A stretch of DNA of 64,000 nt from Paenibacillus auburnensis (GTDB taxonomy: Bacteria; Bacillota; Bacilli; Paenibacillales; Paenibacillaceae). Under the pieces are notes generated by a model. It saw nothing but the letters and a program-made list of their open reading frames with translations, made no database searches and had not been told where the DNA came from. Of the stretch, positions 1-8,736 are shown piece after piece (the first letter of the stretch is position 1; each line of letters starts with the position of its first letter). The stretch spans positions 992,001 through 1,056,000 of the forward strand of contig NZ_CAKMMG010000001.1 in assembly GCF_927798115.1 (NCBI RefSeq), given 5' to 3'. The position numbers were made by a program, and so were the translations under genes.

Positions 1-178
1 GGTAACGACTATCGGGGGCTGGCTCTACAGCCACTTGGACGAGCCGGCAATCGGCAAAAGCATTGACCACGAGCATATTACCCTGACGGTGCGTGAAATG
101 AATAAGAACCGTATCCGCAAGGTTGAGGTGCATATCGGTCAGAAAAATACGGCAGATTCGTCGCAGCATCAGGAATAA
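1..178 (+). CDS. Unrecognised protein, C-terminal fragment cut by window edge
   Basis: An open frame runs from the left edge (codon phase starts at base 2) to a TAA at 176-178, giving 58 residues. It begins VTTIGGWLYSHLDEPAIGKS and ends in a polar, charged tail (KNTADSSQHQE). The first visible residues could be the end of a membrane segment. I do not recognise the family and assign no function. A terminator hairpin follows about 65 bases downstream, which supports this being the true 3' end of a plus-strand gene. Confidence 0.6.
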   Translation, partial: VTTIGGWLYSHLDEPAIGKSIDHEHITLTVREMNKNRIRKVEVHIGQKNTADSSQHQE

Positions 179-242
179 TCAGGCTCTATGTAAAGTTGAA
201 GGATCATTTATAGTGTGAATCATATAAACTCTTATATAGAAG

Positions 243-276
243 AAAGGCGCCCCTTTACAGGAGCGCCTTTGTTTTG
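243..276. terminator. Intrinsic terminator
   Basis: Arms AAAGGCGC (243-250) and GCGCCTTT (263-270) enclose a 12-base loop and are followed by GTTTTG on the plus strand. It ends the truncated leftmost gene and, being symmetric, may also stop the acetyltransferase operon arriving on the minus strand. Confidence 0.75.
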
Positions 277-357
277 CCCATATCCGAACGGATCCGATTA
301 ACGGTTAAATGGAATTTCTCCCGTTAATTCAAACAGAAATAGCGGCAGAAATTCCAG

Positions 358-864
358 TTAAGCAATAATCTTGCTCATATAATACTCGTCCACCCATTCT
401 CCGCCGATGTTCAAAGATTTCCTCTTCATGCCTTCAATCTCGAATCCGCATTTCTTATACAGTGCGATACCCCGCTCATTATGAGTCATAACAGTAAGCT
501 CGAGGCGTACAATACCCACAGTGCGTGCCCAAGCTTCCATCTCCTGAAATAATCCGCTGCCGATCCCCATACCCTGATACTGCTGCAAGATACCAATAAC
601 AATATAGGCACTATGTTTATTCCGCCTTACGCTGCCGCCCCTGACCGATAAGTATCCTGCAAGCCCGCCATTCACCTCTGCTCCGATCAATATCGAAGTT
701 GAAGACGCGGTAAAACTTTCAATCATTTCTTTGACCTGCTGCAGTCCGGTCTGACGTTCATCCGGCTCCAGCAGCATAAATGAAGACTCCCTGTCCAGAG
801 TATGCTGCAGATTTAACAGTCCGGCAGCGTCCTCTGGAACGAGCTTCCGCAGTGTTACGATCAT
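358..864 (-). CDS. GNAT family N-acetyltransferase
   Basis: This 168-residue protein has the GNAT fold. The acetyl-CoA loop is the QYQGMGIGSGLF stretch around residues 95-106, followed by the C-terminal VMTHNERGIALYKKCGFE block typical of RimI/PhnO-like enzymes. Members move an acetyl group from acetyl-CoA to an amine; the substrate cannot be told here. It is the last gene of a three-gene minus-strand run (VOC protein, GNAT, GNAT), with only 24 bases separating it from the upstream GNAT gene. Confidence 0.85.
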   Translation of the reverse strand: MIVTLRKLVPEDAAGLLNLQHTLDRESSFMLLEPDERQTGLQQVKEMIESFTASSTSILIGAEVNGGLAGYLSVRGGSVRRNKHSAYIVIGILQQYQGMGIGSGLFQEMEAWARTVGIVRLELTVMTHNERGIALYKKCGFEIEGMKRKSLNIGGEWVDEYYMSKIIA

Positions 865-888
865 GGCCAGTCCCCCAATTTCCTTACA

Positions 889-1323
889 CTACTCATTCAT
901 GTATTTCTTAAACAGCCGGCTCCCATTGCCGTCATAACCGAGCTGGGTGTAGAAATGGTGAGCCTCTACCCTTCTGGCGTTGCTTGAAAGCATGATCTTA
1001 AGCGCACCTCTGGATGCAGCCGTTTCTTCCGCATACCGCATCAGTTCGGTCCCATAGCCCTTCCCCCGTAGCTGCGGCGCTGTAACTACGCGTTCAATTA
1101 CGGCGATGGGACGATCGCCACTTAACGCATCCATGCATAGATGAAGGTGCAAGGTTCCCGTAATCTCACCCGCCACATCATACACGTACAGAAAACTCTC
1201 CGGATTGCCCGCAATCTGGCTGATTCTCAAAGGGGATACATGGACCTCCTGTTGATCCGGAAGCAGAATACGGTACAAGGCTTCAATCGCAGCGGCATCC
1301 TGCGGCAATGCTTCTCTGATCAT
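889..1323 (-). CDS. GNAT family N-acetyltransferase
   Basis: A 144-residue GNAT protein starting MIREALPQDAAAIEALYR. The acetyl-CoA site is seen in VVTAPQLRGKGYGTELM and the C-terminal half has the ARRVEAHHFYTQLGY block. The frame stays open 20 codons further upstream, but I chose ATG at 1323 because AAAGGAG lies about 11 bases before it and family members start at this point. Middle gene of the VOC-GNAT-GNAT run; substrate unknown. Confidence 0.85.
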   Translation of the reverse strand: MIREALPQDAAAIEALYRILLPDQQEVHVSPLRISQIAGNPESFLYVYDVAGEITGTLHLHLCMDALSGDRPIAVIERVVTAPQLRGKGYGTELMRYAEETAASRGALKIMLSSNARRVEAHHFYTQLGYDGNGSRLFKKYMNE

Positions 1324-1370
1324 CAAAACCGCATTCTCCTTTGTTATTAGATGAATTGTTAAGGTCACCT

Positions 1371-1724
1371 TCAACAGCGGCAAATCATCAGAACATTCCC
1401 ATCCGGGTCTTTGAAATTGAACCAGTGATCATGCTCAATATCTGTAAGTATCTCTGCCCCGCTCGCTTTAACATAATCATAAGCAGCATCAATATCCTCT
1501 GTGTTCAAATGAAAGGAAGGTACTTTGAGCACGGATTCAGAAGTGAAGATTTTACTGTCTAGAACAATTCCAGGGCCCTGCATCGGCACCACATATAAAT
1601 GTCCGAACAATACCTCGCCATCCAGCGGAAGTCCCAATAAGCTGCAGTACCAGTTCTTTGACCTTTCAATGTCGCTGACCGGGATGAAGACGGCGCCAAT
1701 CTGATTCAAAATCGGACTTGTCAC
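1371..1724 (-). CDS. VOC (glyoxalase/bleomycin-resistance fold) protein
   Basis: A 117-residue protein with the vicinal oxygen chelate fold: an N-terminal betaalphabetabetabeta unit (IGAVFIPVSDIERSKNWYCSLLG) and a second unit ending WFNFKDPDGNVLMI. Such proteins bind a metal and act as isomerases, dioxygenases or drug-binding proteins. The start is GTG at 1724, with GAGGAGG upstream. It heads the operon with two acetyltransferases, which hints at small-molecule modification, but the substrate is not shown by the sequence. Confidence 0.8.
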   Translation of the reverse strand: MTSPILNQIGAVFIPVSDIERSKNWYCSLLGLPLDGEVLFGHLYVVPMQGPGIVLDSKIFTSESVLKVPSFHLNTEDIDAAYDYVKASGAEILTDIEHDHWFNFKDPDGNVLMICRC

Positions 1725-1829
1725 AGCGAGTATAGCCTCCTCTTAGAGTCACAGAATAGGGTTTACTACCTATTAATTCGATAAAATCTGCCAATTCCCT
1801 GCGTTCTTTAGTGAAGCGGCAACTACTTA

Positions 1830-1838
1830 TGATATAAT
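1830..1838 (+). promoter_or_regulatory. Extended -10 element before ktrB
   Basis: TG at 1830-1831, one base, then TATAAT at 1833-1838 makes an extended -10 about 37 bases before the ktrB start. No convincing -35 hexamer is present at the right distance, as is common for extended -10 promoters. Confidence 0.45.
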
Positions 1839-1874
1839 TTTGACAAATTATAAATAAACGTCAGGAGAATAATT

Positions 1875-3221
1875 TTGGCTAATTTATCACTCGCGCATTT
1901 GAGACTGACACCGCCCAAAATATTATCGCTCGGATTTATCCTTCTGATCGCGGCCGGAACACTGCTATTATCTTTACCTGCGGCTTCGACTGGCGGCCGG
2001 ATTTCATTCATTGATGCATTATTCATGGCAACCTCAGCCACCTGTGTTACCGGACTTGCTGTTATTGATACCGGTACCGAATTGACCGTATTCGGCCAAG
2101 TTGTGTTACTGGTACTGTTCCAATTTGGGGGTCTGGGTTTCGTAACAATGGCGACTTTGATTACGCTGGTGCTCAGTAAACGAATTTCATTGAAAGAACG
2201 GCTGCTCCTCCAGGAATCGATGAACCAGAATTCGATGCAGGGAATCGTAAAGCTGATCCGCCGGGTGTTAATCTACTCGCTAGTCATTCAGCTCAGCGGA
2301 GCCATTTTGCTTGCTGCAAGATTTTTGAAAGATATGCCGGTTGGCAAAGCCTTGTACTACGGATTGTTCCATAGTGTTTCTATCTTCAACAACGCCGGCT
2401 TCGATCTCTTCGGAGACGTCCATGGGCCATTCAGCGGCCTTACCCGTTATGTGGAGGATCCGATTGTGAATATTACCTCCATGCTGCTGATCTTCCTCGG
2501 CGGCATTGGCTTTATCGTATTGTCAGACGTAGTAGACTTTCCGAAACGCAAACGGCTGACCCTCCATTCCAAAGTGGTTCTGTCTACTTCGGCAGCTCTG
2601 ATCGTGACCGGTGCGGCGGTCTTTTTCTGGCTGGAGCTGAATTCTACGCTGAAACCGCTGCATACCGGTGGCAAAATTATGGCCTCCTTCCTGCAGGCTA
2701 TTACCCCGCGTTCCGGCGGCGTCACTACGATTGAGATCCCGCTGCTGCGCGAATCCACCCAGTTTCTAATGATTCTGCTGATGTTCATCGGGGCTGCTCC
2801 CGGATCTACCGGCGGCGGAATCAAAATCACCACCTTTGCCCTGCTGGTCGTTACTGTATATGCCAGAATTCGGGGCAAGGAGGATATCGTCGTGTTCCGC
2901 CACCGGATATCCAAGGACAATGTCTATCGGGCGATTACAATGACCCTGTTATCACTGATTCTCGTCGTAACCGCGACCATGCTGCTATCGGTTACAGAGA
3001 GTGCTGACTTTCTGACCGTGCTGTTTGAGGCTGTGTCCGCCTTCGGTACCTCAGGTATTACGATGGGGCTGACACCGGAGCTAACGACGGCCGGCAAAAT
3101 TCTGATCATCATTCTGATGTTCGTTGGACGAACAGGCCCCCTTACTCTAGCTTATGCGATTAAACCCAAAAAAAATAAAGAGCTGTACCGGTACCCCGAA
3201 GGCAACATTACAATCGGATAA
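1875..3221 (+). CDS. ktrB: Ktr-type potassium uptake membrane protein KtrB
   Basis: A 448-residue integral membrane protein of the Trk/Ktr/HKT superfamily. The four pore-loop filter segments, each with a conserved glycine, are visible in order: SATCVTGLAV, FNNAGFDLF, TPRSGGVTT and AFGTSGITM. KtrB imports potassium with sodium and is normally gated by a cytoplasmic RCK protein (KtrA or KtrC). No such partner is next to it, as in the unlinked ktrC/ktrD arrangement of Bacillus. The start is TTG at 1875 with AGGAG seven bases before. KimA, a second potassium importer, is encoded at 30.6 kb. Confidence 0.92.
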   Translation: MANLSLAHLRLTPPKILSLGFILLIAAGTLLLSLPAASTGGRISFIDALFMATSATCVTGLAVIDTGTELTVFGQVVLLVLFQFGGLGFVTMATLITLVLSKRISLKERLLLQESMNQNSMQGIVKLIRRVLIYSLVIQLSGAILLAARFLKDMPVGKALYYGLFHSVSIFNNAGFDLFGDVHGPFSGLTRYVEDPIVNITSMLLIFLGGIGFIVLSDVVDFPKRKRLTLHSKVVLSTSAALIVTGAAVFFWLELNSTLKPLHTGGKIMASFLQAITPRSGGVTTIEIPLLRESTQFLMILLMFIGAAPGSTGGGIKITTFALLVVTVYARIRGKEDIVVFRHRISKDNVYRAITMTLLSLILVVTATMLLSVTESADFLTVLFEAVSAFGTSGITMGLTPELTTAGKILIIILMFVGRTGPLTLAYAIKPKKNKELYRYPEGNITIG

Positions 3222-3227
3222 ATGAAT

Positions 3228-3288
3228 AAAAATGCGACCCTTAGCAGGCAGGCACTGTTGTCCTCCTCAAAGCGGTCGCATTTTTTTT
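3228..3288. terminator. Bidirectional terminator after ktrB
   Basis: TGCGACC (3233-3239) pairs with GGTCGCA (3274-3280). Flanking A and T runs give a U-tract in either direction, so it can serve ktrB and the convergent small gene that ends at 3294. The loop is long, about 34 bases. Confidence 0.7.
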
Positions 3289-3293
3289 GCTTA

Positions 3294-3569
3294 TTATTCT
3301 TCTTCGTCCTCCTGGGTGTCCAAAGCGGCATCCAGCAGCTGATTAAAAAAATCATCGTCATTCTCCAGCAGAGTATCCACTTCAAGGAACTGCTCTTCAC
3401 TTCCCGGCTCGCCGGCGAAGCTTAGGCTGTAGTCCCATTCACTGCCGCGTTTGCTGAAAAAAGTGATCTCATACGGGAACTTATGCTGCTCAATGGTGAA
3501 TACGGTTCTCCCGACAAAGCTTTTGTCTTCCTCGCGTTTCAGCTCTGCTTTGACAATTTCTACGTTCAT
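3294..3569 (-). CDS. Small acidic hypothetical protein
   Basis: A 91-residue protein beginning MNVEIVKAELKREEDKS and ending in a very acidic tail (DTQEDEEE). Alternating hydrophobic and charged residues in the first two thirds suggest a small beta-rich soluble domain. I do not recognise a named family. A fair ribosome site (GGTAGG) precedes the ATG. It converges on ktrB and stands alone; function unknown. Confidence 0.65.
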   Translation of the reverse strand: MNVEIVKAELKREEDKSFVGRTVFTIEQHKFPYEITFFSKRGSEWDYSLSFAGEPGSEEQFLEVDTLLENDDDFFNQLLDAALDTQEDEEE

Positions 3570-3733
3570 GCTTTTTCCTACCTTTCATCAGTTCAATCTC
3601 ACATCCCCAGTATAGCATTGATATATGGGCAATTTCCTCTCTTTACTGCGCAATTGACTTTTTTCATCCGGCGGTTAATAATTTAATACAATGCATATCT
3701 AGAACTAAAAATATACCAAATGGAGGAAAACCA

Positions 3734-4966
3734 ATGATCGATTTTGCAGCAAAGCTTAGTAAGTATGCGGATTTGGCTGTTGAGATTGGAGTTAATGTCC
3801 AGCCGGGACAGACTCTGGTAGTGAATGCACCGATTTCCGGAGCCGAGTTTGTGCGCCTGATTACTGCTAAAGCCTACGCCAAGGGAGCAAGTCTGGTCAA
3901 AGTAAACTGGAGTGATGAATTCGTCACCCGCCAGCAATTTGAGCATGCCGCTCCGGAAGTATTCACAAAAGCACCTACCTGGTATGCCGGGGAAATGACC
4001 GAATTTGCCGAGAATGGCGCTGCCATCCTGAATGTTATCGCAGAAAATCCCGATGCGCTCACAGGCATTGATCCAGAACGTATCGCCAATTTCCAAAAGA
4101 CACGCGGTGCAGCACTTCAGAGATACCGTGAGCTGCAGATGTCCGACAAAGTCAGCTGGAGCATTGTGGCTATCCCTTCTCAGCCCTGGGCTGACAAAGT
4201 ATTTCCGGATGTGCCGGCTGAAGAACGCGTGGATAAGCTGTGGGAAGCCATTTTCCATACCGTGCGTTTAGACCGTGAAGACCCGGTAGCCGCCTGGCAG
4301 GAGCATTTGGACACCCTGGAGCAGAAAGCCAATGTCCTTAACGCCAAGAAATATAAAAGCTTGCATTACATAGCACCCGGTACCGACCTCACTATCGAGC
4401 TTCCGGAAGGCCATCTGTGGGCACAGGGTGACAGCATCAACGCCAAGGGCCATTCCTTCGTCGCTAATATGCCAACCGAAGAAGTATTCACTGCACCGCT
4501 GAAGACAGGTGTGAACGGTACTGTTAGAGCTACCAAACCGCTCAGCTACGGCGGTAATATTATTGACGGCTTCTCTATTACCTTTGAGAACGGCCGCATC
4601 ATCAGTGTAAGCGCCGAACAAGGCCAGGATTCACTGGAATATCTGATCGGCCTGGATGAAGGTGCGAAATACCTGGGTGAAGTTGCGCTCGTACCGCATA
4701 AATCCCCGATCTCCGAATCGAACATCCTGTATTTCAATACCTTGTTTGATGAGAATGCCTCCAACCATCTGGCCATCGGCACAGCTTACGCTTTCTGTCT
4801 GGAAGGCGGCAAAGAAATGACTCAGGACGAGCTGACTGCACATGGTCTTAACACGAGCGTTACCCACGTTGACTTTATGATCGGATCGCCTGAGATGGAT
4901 ATCTACGGCATTTCCGCAGACGGCACACAAGAACCTGTCTTCCTCAAAGGAAACTGGGCATTTTAA
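3734..4966 (+). CDS. M29 family aminopeptidase (AmpS/PepS type)
   Basis: A 410-residue peptidase of family M29, which removes N-terminal residues from peptides in the cytoplasm using a two-metal site. Expected metal and catalytic residues are visible: Glu250 (MPTEEVFTAP), Glu316 (LGEVALVP), His345 and Tyr352, and His378/Asp380 (THVDFMIGSPEM). Full length for the family. GGAGG stands before the ATG. A paralogue of similar length follows after 33 bases in the same direction, so the two are probably co-transcribed and ended by the strong terminator at 6266. Confidence 0.92.
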   Translation: MIDFAAKLSKYADLAVEIGVNVQPGQTLVVNAPISGAEFVRLITAKAYAKGASLVKVNWSDEFVTRQQFEHAAPEVFTKAPTWYAGEMTEFAENGAAILNVIAENPDALTGIDPERIANFQKTRGAALQRYRELQMSDKVSWSIVAIPSQPWADKVFPDVPAEERVDKLWEAIFHTVRLDREDPVAAWQEHLDTLEQKANVLNAKKYKSLHYIAPGTDLTIELPEGHLWAQGDSINAKGHSFVANMPTEEVFTAPLKTGVNGTVRATKPLSYGGNIIDGFSITFENGRIISVSAEQGQDSLEYLIGLDEGAKYLGEVALVPHKSPISESNILYFNTLFDENASNHLAIGTAYAFCLEGGKEMTQDELTAHGLNTSVTHVDFMIGSPEMDIYGISADGTQEPVFLKGNWAF

Positions 4967-4999
4967 TAATTACAGATAAAGATGGGAGGAGCTGAACCA

Positions 5000-6238
5000 A
5001 TGCTGGATTTCAAGCAAAAGCTGGAGAATTACGCCCTGCTTGCGGTTAAGATCGGAATCAATATTCAACCCGGACAGACACTGGTGATCAATGCAGATAT
5101 CGTTTCTGCAGAATTAGTGCGCCTTATCGTGCGCCAAGCCTATGAAGCCGGAGCCAAGCTGGTCAAGGTTAATTATAGCGATGAAATCGTTACACGAACC
5201 CGTTACGAACTCGCGCCGTCCGAAAGCTTCCTTGAACCGCCGAAATGGCAGGCGGATGAACTCGAGGACCTGGCCCGGAATGGTGCAGCCTTCTTGAGCG
5301 TTGTTTCCGCCAACCCGGATCTCCTCAATGGAATCGAGGCCAGCCGGATCGCCGACAATCAGCGTACAGCCGGTACAGCCATGGCCCCGTATCGTGAAAT
5401 GATGATGGCCAATCATGTCAGCTGGAGCATTGTTGCCTACCCTTCCACTACCTGGGCGGCCAAAGTATTCCCCGATGCAGCACCAGAAACACAGGTTGAT
5501 CTGCTCTGGGATGCAATCTTTAAGGCTGTCCGCGCCGATCAGGAGAACCCTGTGGAAGCCTGGAGCAACCATTTGGCCGGCTTGAAACAACGCTGCGACA
5601 TCCTGAATGAGCGGAAATACCGCAAGCTGCATTTCACTGCAGCAGGCACAGATCTGACCCTTGAGCTGCCAGAAGGACATATCTGGTGTCAGGCTGGTGC
5701 TGTAAACGGACGGGGAGTTCCTTTCCTCGCCAACATTCCGACTGAGGAAGTGTTCACGGCGCCGCTTAAGACCGGTGCCAGCGGCAAGGTGAGCAGCACG
5801 AAGCCGCTTAGCTACGGCGGGAATATCATCGACAAATTCACCTTAACATTAGAGAATGGCAAGGTAACAGATTTCTCAGCAGAAACAGGTCAAGAAGCCT
5901 TGGCTTCGCTGCTTGCGATGGATGAAGGATCTGCTTACTTTGGAGAAGTGGCACTGGTGCCCTTCCATTCTCCAATTTCGGAAAGCGGAATCCTCTATTA
6001 CACTACCCTGTATGATGAGAATGCCTCCTGTCACCTGGCTCTTGGTGCAGCTTATGCCTTCACTCTGCAGGACGGCATTGCTATGACCAAGGAACAGCTT
6101 GCCGGGCATGGAATGAACCAAAGTCTTACCCATGTCGATTTCATGATGGGATCGCCGGAGATGAACATTGACGGCATTACGGATGACGGTAACTCAGAAC
6201 CGATCTTCCGGGCAGGAAATTGGGCTTCAAGCATCTAA
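5000..6238 (+). CDS. M29 family aminopeptidase, tandem paralogue
   Basis: A 412-residue paralogue of the gene just upstream, alike over its whole length by eye. It keeps the same metal ligands in IPTEEVFTAP, FGEVALVP, ENASCHLALG and THVDFMMGSPEM. An in-frame ATG at 4982 exists, but the GGGAGGAG ribosome site lies between it and the ATG at 5000, so 5000 is the start. The pair looks like a tandem duplication that has since diverged, perhaps giving different peptide preferences (inference). Confidence 0.92.
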   Translation: MLDFKQKLENYALLAVKIGINIQPGQTLVINADIVSAELVRLIVRQAYEAGAKLVKVNYSDEIVTRTRYELAPSESFLEPPKWQADELEDLARNGAAFLSVVSANPDLLNGIEASRIADNQRTAGTAMAPYREMMMANHVSWSIVAYPSTTWAAKVFPDAAPETQVDLLWDAIFKAVRADQENPVEAWSNHLAGLKQRCDILNERKYRKLHFTAAGTDLTLELPEGHIWCQAGAVNGRGVPFLANIPTEEVFTAPLKTGASGKVSSTKPLSYGGNIIDKFTLTLENGKVTDFSAETGQEALASLLAMDEGSAYFGEVALVPFHSPISESGILYYTTLYDENASCHLALGAAYAFTLQDGIAMTKEQLAGHGMNQSLTHVDFMMGSPEMNIDGITDDGNSEPIFRAGNWASSI

Positions 6239-6265
6239 CCTCCTTCCTTTTTAATGTAAAAACTA

Positions 6266-6306
6266 AAGCCCCCCGCTTCTCTTATGAGAAAGCGGGGGGC
6301 TTTTTG
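6266..6306. terminator. Strong intrinsic terminator after the aminopeptidase pair
   Basis: GCCCCCCGCTTCTC (6268-6281) pairs with GAGAAAGCGGGGGGC (6286-6300, one bulged A) around a TTAT loop, followed by TTTTTGC. Confidence 0.9.
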
Positions 6307-6432
6307 CTCAAATTTGAAGTTTTGTTCAAATAATATTCACATAATTGTTGAAATTAATTCACAAATATGTCACAATACAATTAAGGTTTGTATTTCCAGC
6401 TCATAGCCTTATCAAATTTAGGAGGGAATCCT

Positions 6433-6606
6433 ATGAAAGAATCATTGTCCCAGAACCTGGAGCCGAGAGAAACAGAGCGGACCAAGATTCAGCCTCCCAC
6501 GGACGCAAGCATCGTAGCCTCCAATGCCATCAAATACACAGCTTACATCATGCTGCTCTTCGGTTTCCTATACTTCCTGATTGCCTACCTGGCACCAATG
6601 CTGTAA
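6433..6606 (+). CDS. Small single-pass membrane protein
   Basis: A 57-residue protein with a polar N-terminal half and one C-terminal membrane helix (YTAYIMLLFGFLYFLIAYL), ending at APML. The ATG at 6433 has GGAGGG seven bases upstream, far better than the in-frame ATG at 6388, which has none. It has its own terminator. No named family recognised. Such tail-anchored small proteins often bind a larger membrane partner, but none is implied by the neighbours. Confidence 0.65.
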   Translation: MKESLSQNLEPRETERTKIQPPTDASIVASNAIKYTAYIMLLFGFLYFLIAYLAPML

Positions 6607-6642
6607 GGATGTTAAATTATATAATCACTCTAGAAAGCGCTT

Positions 6643-6684
6643 ACGGCCCATAACTTCCCTTAGGAAGCTATAGGCCGTTTTATT
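6643..6684. terminator. Terminator after the small membrane protein gene
   Basis: ACGGCC (6643-6648) pairs with GGCCGT (6673-6678), with a second inner pairing CTTCC/GGAAG, followed by TTTATTATTT. It may also serve the convergent gene ending at 6687. Confidence 0.7.
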
Positions 6685-6686
6685 AT

Positions 6687-7376
6687 TTACCAAGACATAA
6701 CTTTACGGATCCAGGCTATTGCTGCAGGTGTCCATACATCCTCCATTGCTGATTGCAGCCAGGCTGCTGCTTCCTCGCGGGAACCCTTAAACGAAGATAG
6801 GTTATTAACCTCCATCCAGTGTCCCGCTGTTTCAAAGGACGTGCTGTTCCAGCCGTTAGCCTCGCCTTCGGCATTAAGCCTGGCTTTCACGCCGGAGATC
6901 ACAATATCCGCTGTTCCTTGCAGCTCAGTGAGAGCATTGTCAAACGCTGTTTTCTTTTCTTTAGCCTTCATATCTGCAAGAGCACGCAGCTCACGTGTTT
7001 CAATTCCTTCGTTGTCCCGGATGATCTGCAGGAGTAATACAGCTTCTCTGCTGGCTAAGCCGTTGTTGTAACGCTCCTCAATCTCTTGTATGCTCCCTAC
7101 TGCAGCAGCAAATGCAGGGAACCAATCCCGCGAGACCAGAATCGCTTTTTTTCGGATGAATTTGCCGTAGCCGGCTAATCCTTCTCCCGGAAATCGGGCA
7201 CGCCAAGCCCAAGGGTCAAGCTCCGAACCGGTATGCCAGTTCTCTGCCTTGGTCAGTCCGTTTACCGAAGGATGCTCTGGTATCAGCTGGGCCAGCGGCA
7301 GAATCCCCAGTCTGGCAATAACCTCCGCCATTTCTTCGAATGTAATTACAATGCCTTGCTCTTCCACACTCTTCAT
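6687..7376 (-). CDS. AlkZ-related (HTH_42-like) protein
   Basis: A 229-residue soluble protein that I place, with moderate confidence, in the AlkZ-related group: DNA-glycosylase-like winged-helix proteins without a proven activity. Supporting features are the WHTGSELDPWAWRARFPGEG segment near residue 50 and the winged-helix-like REAVLLLQIIRDNEGIETRELRALADM region around residues 110-137. GTG at 7379 and ATG at 7376 are both possible; GGGAGG suits the ATG better. Third gene of the operon with the MBL hydrolase and TetR regulator, 34 bases after tetR. Confidence 0.6.
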   Translation of the reverse strand: MKSVEEQGIVITFEEMAEVIARLGILPLAQLIPEHPSVNGLTKAENWHTGSELDPWAWRARFPGEGLAGYGKFIRKKAILVSRDWFPAFAAAVGSIQEIEERYNNGLASREAVLLLQIIRDNEGIETRELRALADMKAKEKKTAFDNALTELQGTADIVISGVKARLNAEGEANGWNSTSFETAGHWMEVNNLSSFKGSREEAAAWLQSAMEDVWTPAAIAWIRKVMSW

Positions 7377-7410
7377 CACGTTTCCTCCCTGCGTTTAATA
7401 TTCATATGAA

Positions 7411-8001
7411 TTACTCTTTACCACTCTCTTCACCGGATCGCATGCATCGGATTCCGGCAATAAACGTTTTGATCAGCCGGGTTAAGCTAACCTCCAAATC
7501 TAACGGCATGCCGAATCCTCCCTGATTCTTGAGGGAAGCAAATCCGTGCAGAATACTCCTCAGCCCGCGGACTGCATGCAGCCCGCCTTCTTCACCAAGC
7601 TCATACCCTGCAAGCACATTGATGATTAAAGACAAAATCTGTCCGCCCGCCTCCTCAAGTGAAGTATTTCCCTCTTCCGGAGCCCGTAGCGTAGTTTCAT
7701 ATAGACCCGGATGCTGCCTGGCAAACTCAACATAAGCTCTACTCATGGCATGAACCGCTGCATCTCCACTGATGCCTACGATTGAGGCTTCCATAGCAGT
7801 CTGGAGCTGTTCCAGCCCGTGGATAGCCAGCAGTGTGCGCAGCTCCTTAAGCCCATTAACGTGATTATACAACGATGGAGAGCGTACGCCCAGCTTGGCC
7901 GCAAGTCCTGCCAGCGTCACTTCTGCAATGCCTTGTTCATCAGCCAATTCCGCCGCTGCAAGTACCAGTGTATGCGTATCTAGCCCTGCTCTGGGTGACA
8001 T
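7411..8001 (-). CDS. TetR/AcrR family regulator with WHG-type C-terminal domain
   Basis: A 196-residue repressor. The N-terminal helix-turn-helix is in ELADEQGIAEVTLAGLAAKLGVRSPSLYNHV (split here only by its own helices; residues about 17-47), followed by an all-helical ligand domain. Its ATG directly follows the TGA of the MBL-hydrolase gene with no spacer, so the two are translated together. Two near-identical 17-19 bp palindromes sit on the operon promoter (8737-8779), the usual arrangement for an autorepressor released by a small molecule. The ligand is unknown. Confidence 0.85.
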   Translation of the reverse strand: MSPRAGLDTHTLVLAAAELADEQGIAEVTLAGLAAKLGVRSPSLYNHVNGLKELRTLLAIHGLEQLQTAMEASIVGISGDAAVHAMSRAYVEFARQHPGLYETTLRAPEEGNTSLEEAGGQILSLIINVLAGYELGEEGGLHAVRGLRSILHGFASLKNQGGFGMPLDLEVSLTRLIKTFIAGIRCMRSGEESGKE

Positions 8002-8721
8002 TCAATTTCCTGCCTTTCTCAGTGATTGCTGCGCTTTATTAATGGCCTGCTGCATCGCTGCGTGAGGGTTTTTTAACAGGTTGCCATGACCGGGTGCGAG
8101 AATAGTGGGTGATGATCCCAGCAGCTTCTGAGCGCTCGCAAGAGCTAATTCCTTGTTCCAGGTAGCCATAGCCGGAAAAGGGAATAATGGCACTACTGTA
8201 CCCGAAACAGCCGTCCTCCGGAAGGTCTGGAAAGCATCTCCGGCAATCAGAGCGCCGCTGCGCTGATCTAGAAAGGACATTGATCCCGGGGTATGCCCTG
8301 GAGTGCTGATAGCTTGCAGTGACCCAACCAGATCTCCCTCATGCAAAAGTACATCCGCTACGGTTTTTAGTTTTTTCGGTACCGACCCTTTAATCGGTGT
8401 CTGAGGCTCACCTGGACGTAAAGAACGGTCACCTCTCAACAAGGCAGCATCCCGCTCAGAGATGTAGACCTTGGCCTCAGGAAGTTGTCTCTTAAGCTCA
8501 TCTAAGGCTCCCACATGATCGCCATGGGCATGAGTCAGGACAATCCGTGTAATCGGCTTCTGCAGCTTGGCAGCAGCCGCAATAATCCCTTTAGTACTAA
8601 ACGGCAACGCCGCATCGATTACAGTAAGTTCTTGTTCTTCTATAACTAGATAACAATTTACGGGAAATAAATTCGGCATCCAAGTTAACTGTAATAAATC
8701 CCCTGCTTGAGTGACTCTCAT
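8002..8721 (-). CDS. MBL-fold metallo-hydrolase
   Basis: A 239-residue metallo-beta-lactamase-fold enzyme. The zinc motif THAHGDH, the later PGHTPGS histidine, the LIAGDAF aspartate and the APGHG histidine are all present, so a two-metal hydrolase is expected. Glyoxalase II, lactonase and thioester hydrolases share this fold. The ATG at 8721 has GGGAGGGG just upstream and is preferred to an upstream in-frame start inside the operator. First gene of a three-gene operon with TetR and AlkZ-related genes. Confidence 0.88.
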   Translation of the reverse strand: MRVTQAGDLLQLTWMPNLFPVNCYLVIEEQELTVIDAALPFSTKGIIAAAAKLQKPITRIVLTHAHGDHVGALDELKRQLPEAKVYISERDAALLRGDRSLRPGEPQTPIKGSVPKKLKTVADVLLHEGDLVGSLQAISTPGHTPGSMSFLDQRSGALIAGDAFQTFRRTAVSGTVVPLFPFPAMATWNKELALASAQKLLGSSPTILAPGHGNLLKNPHAAMQQAINKAQQSLRKAGN

Positions 8722-8736
8722 GATAACCCCTCCCAA

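Noticed and set aside
4982..4999. Earlier ATG for the second M29 aminopeptidase
   Set aside because: The ribosome site GGGAGGAG lies between it and the ATG at 5000.
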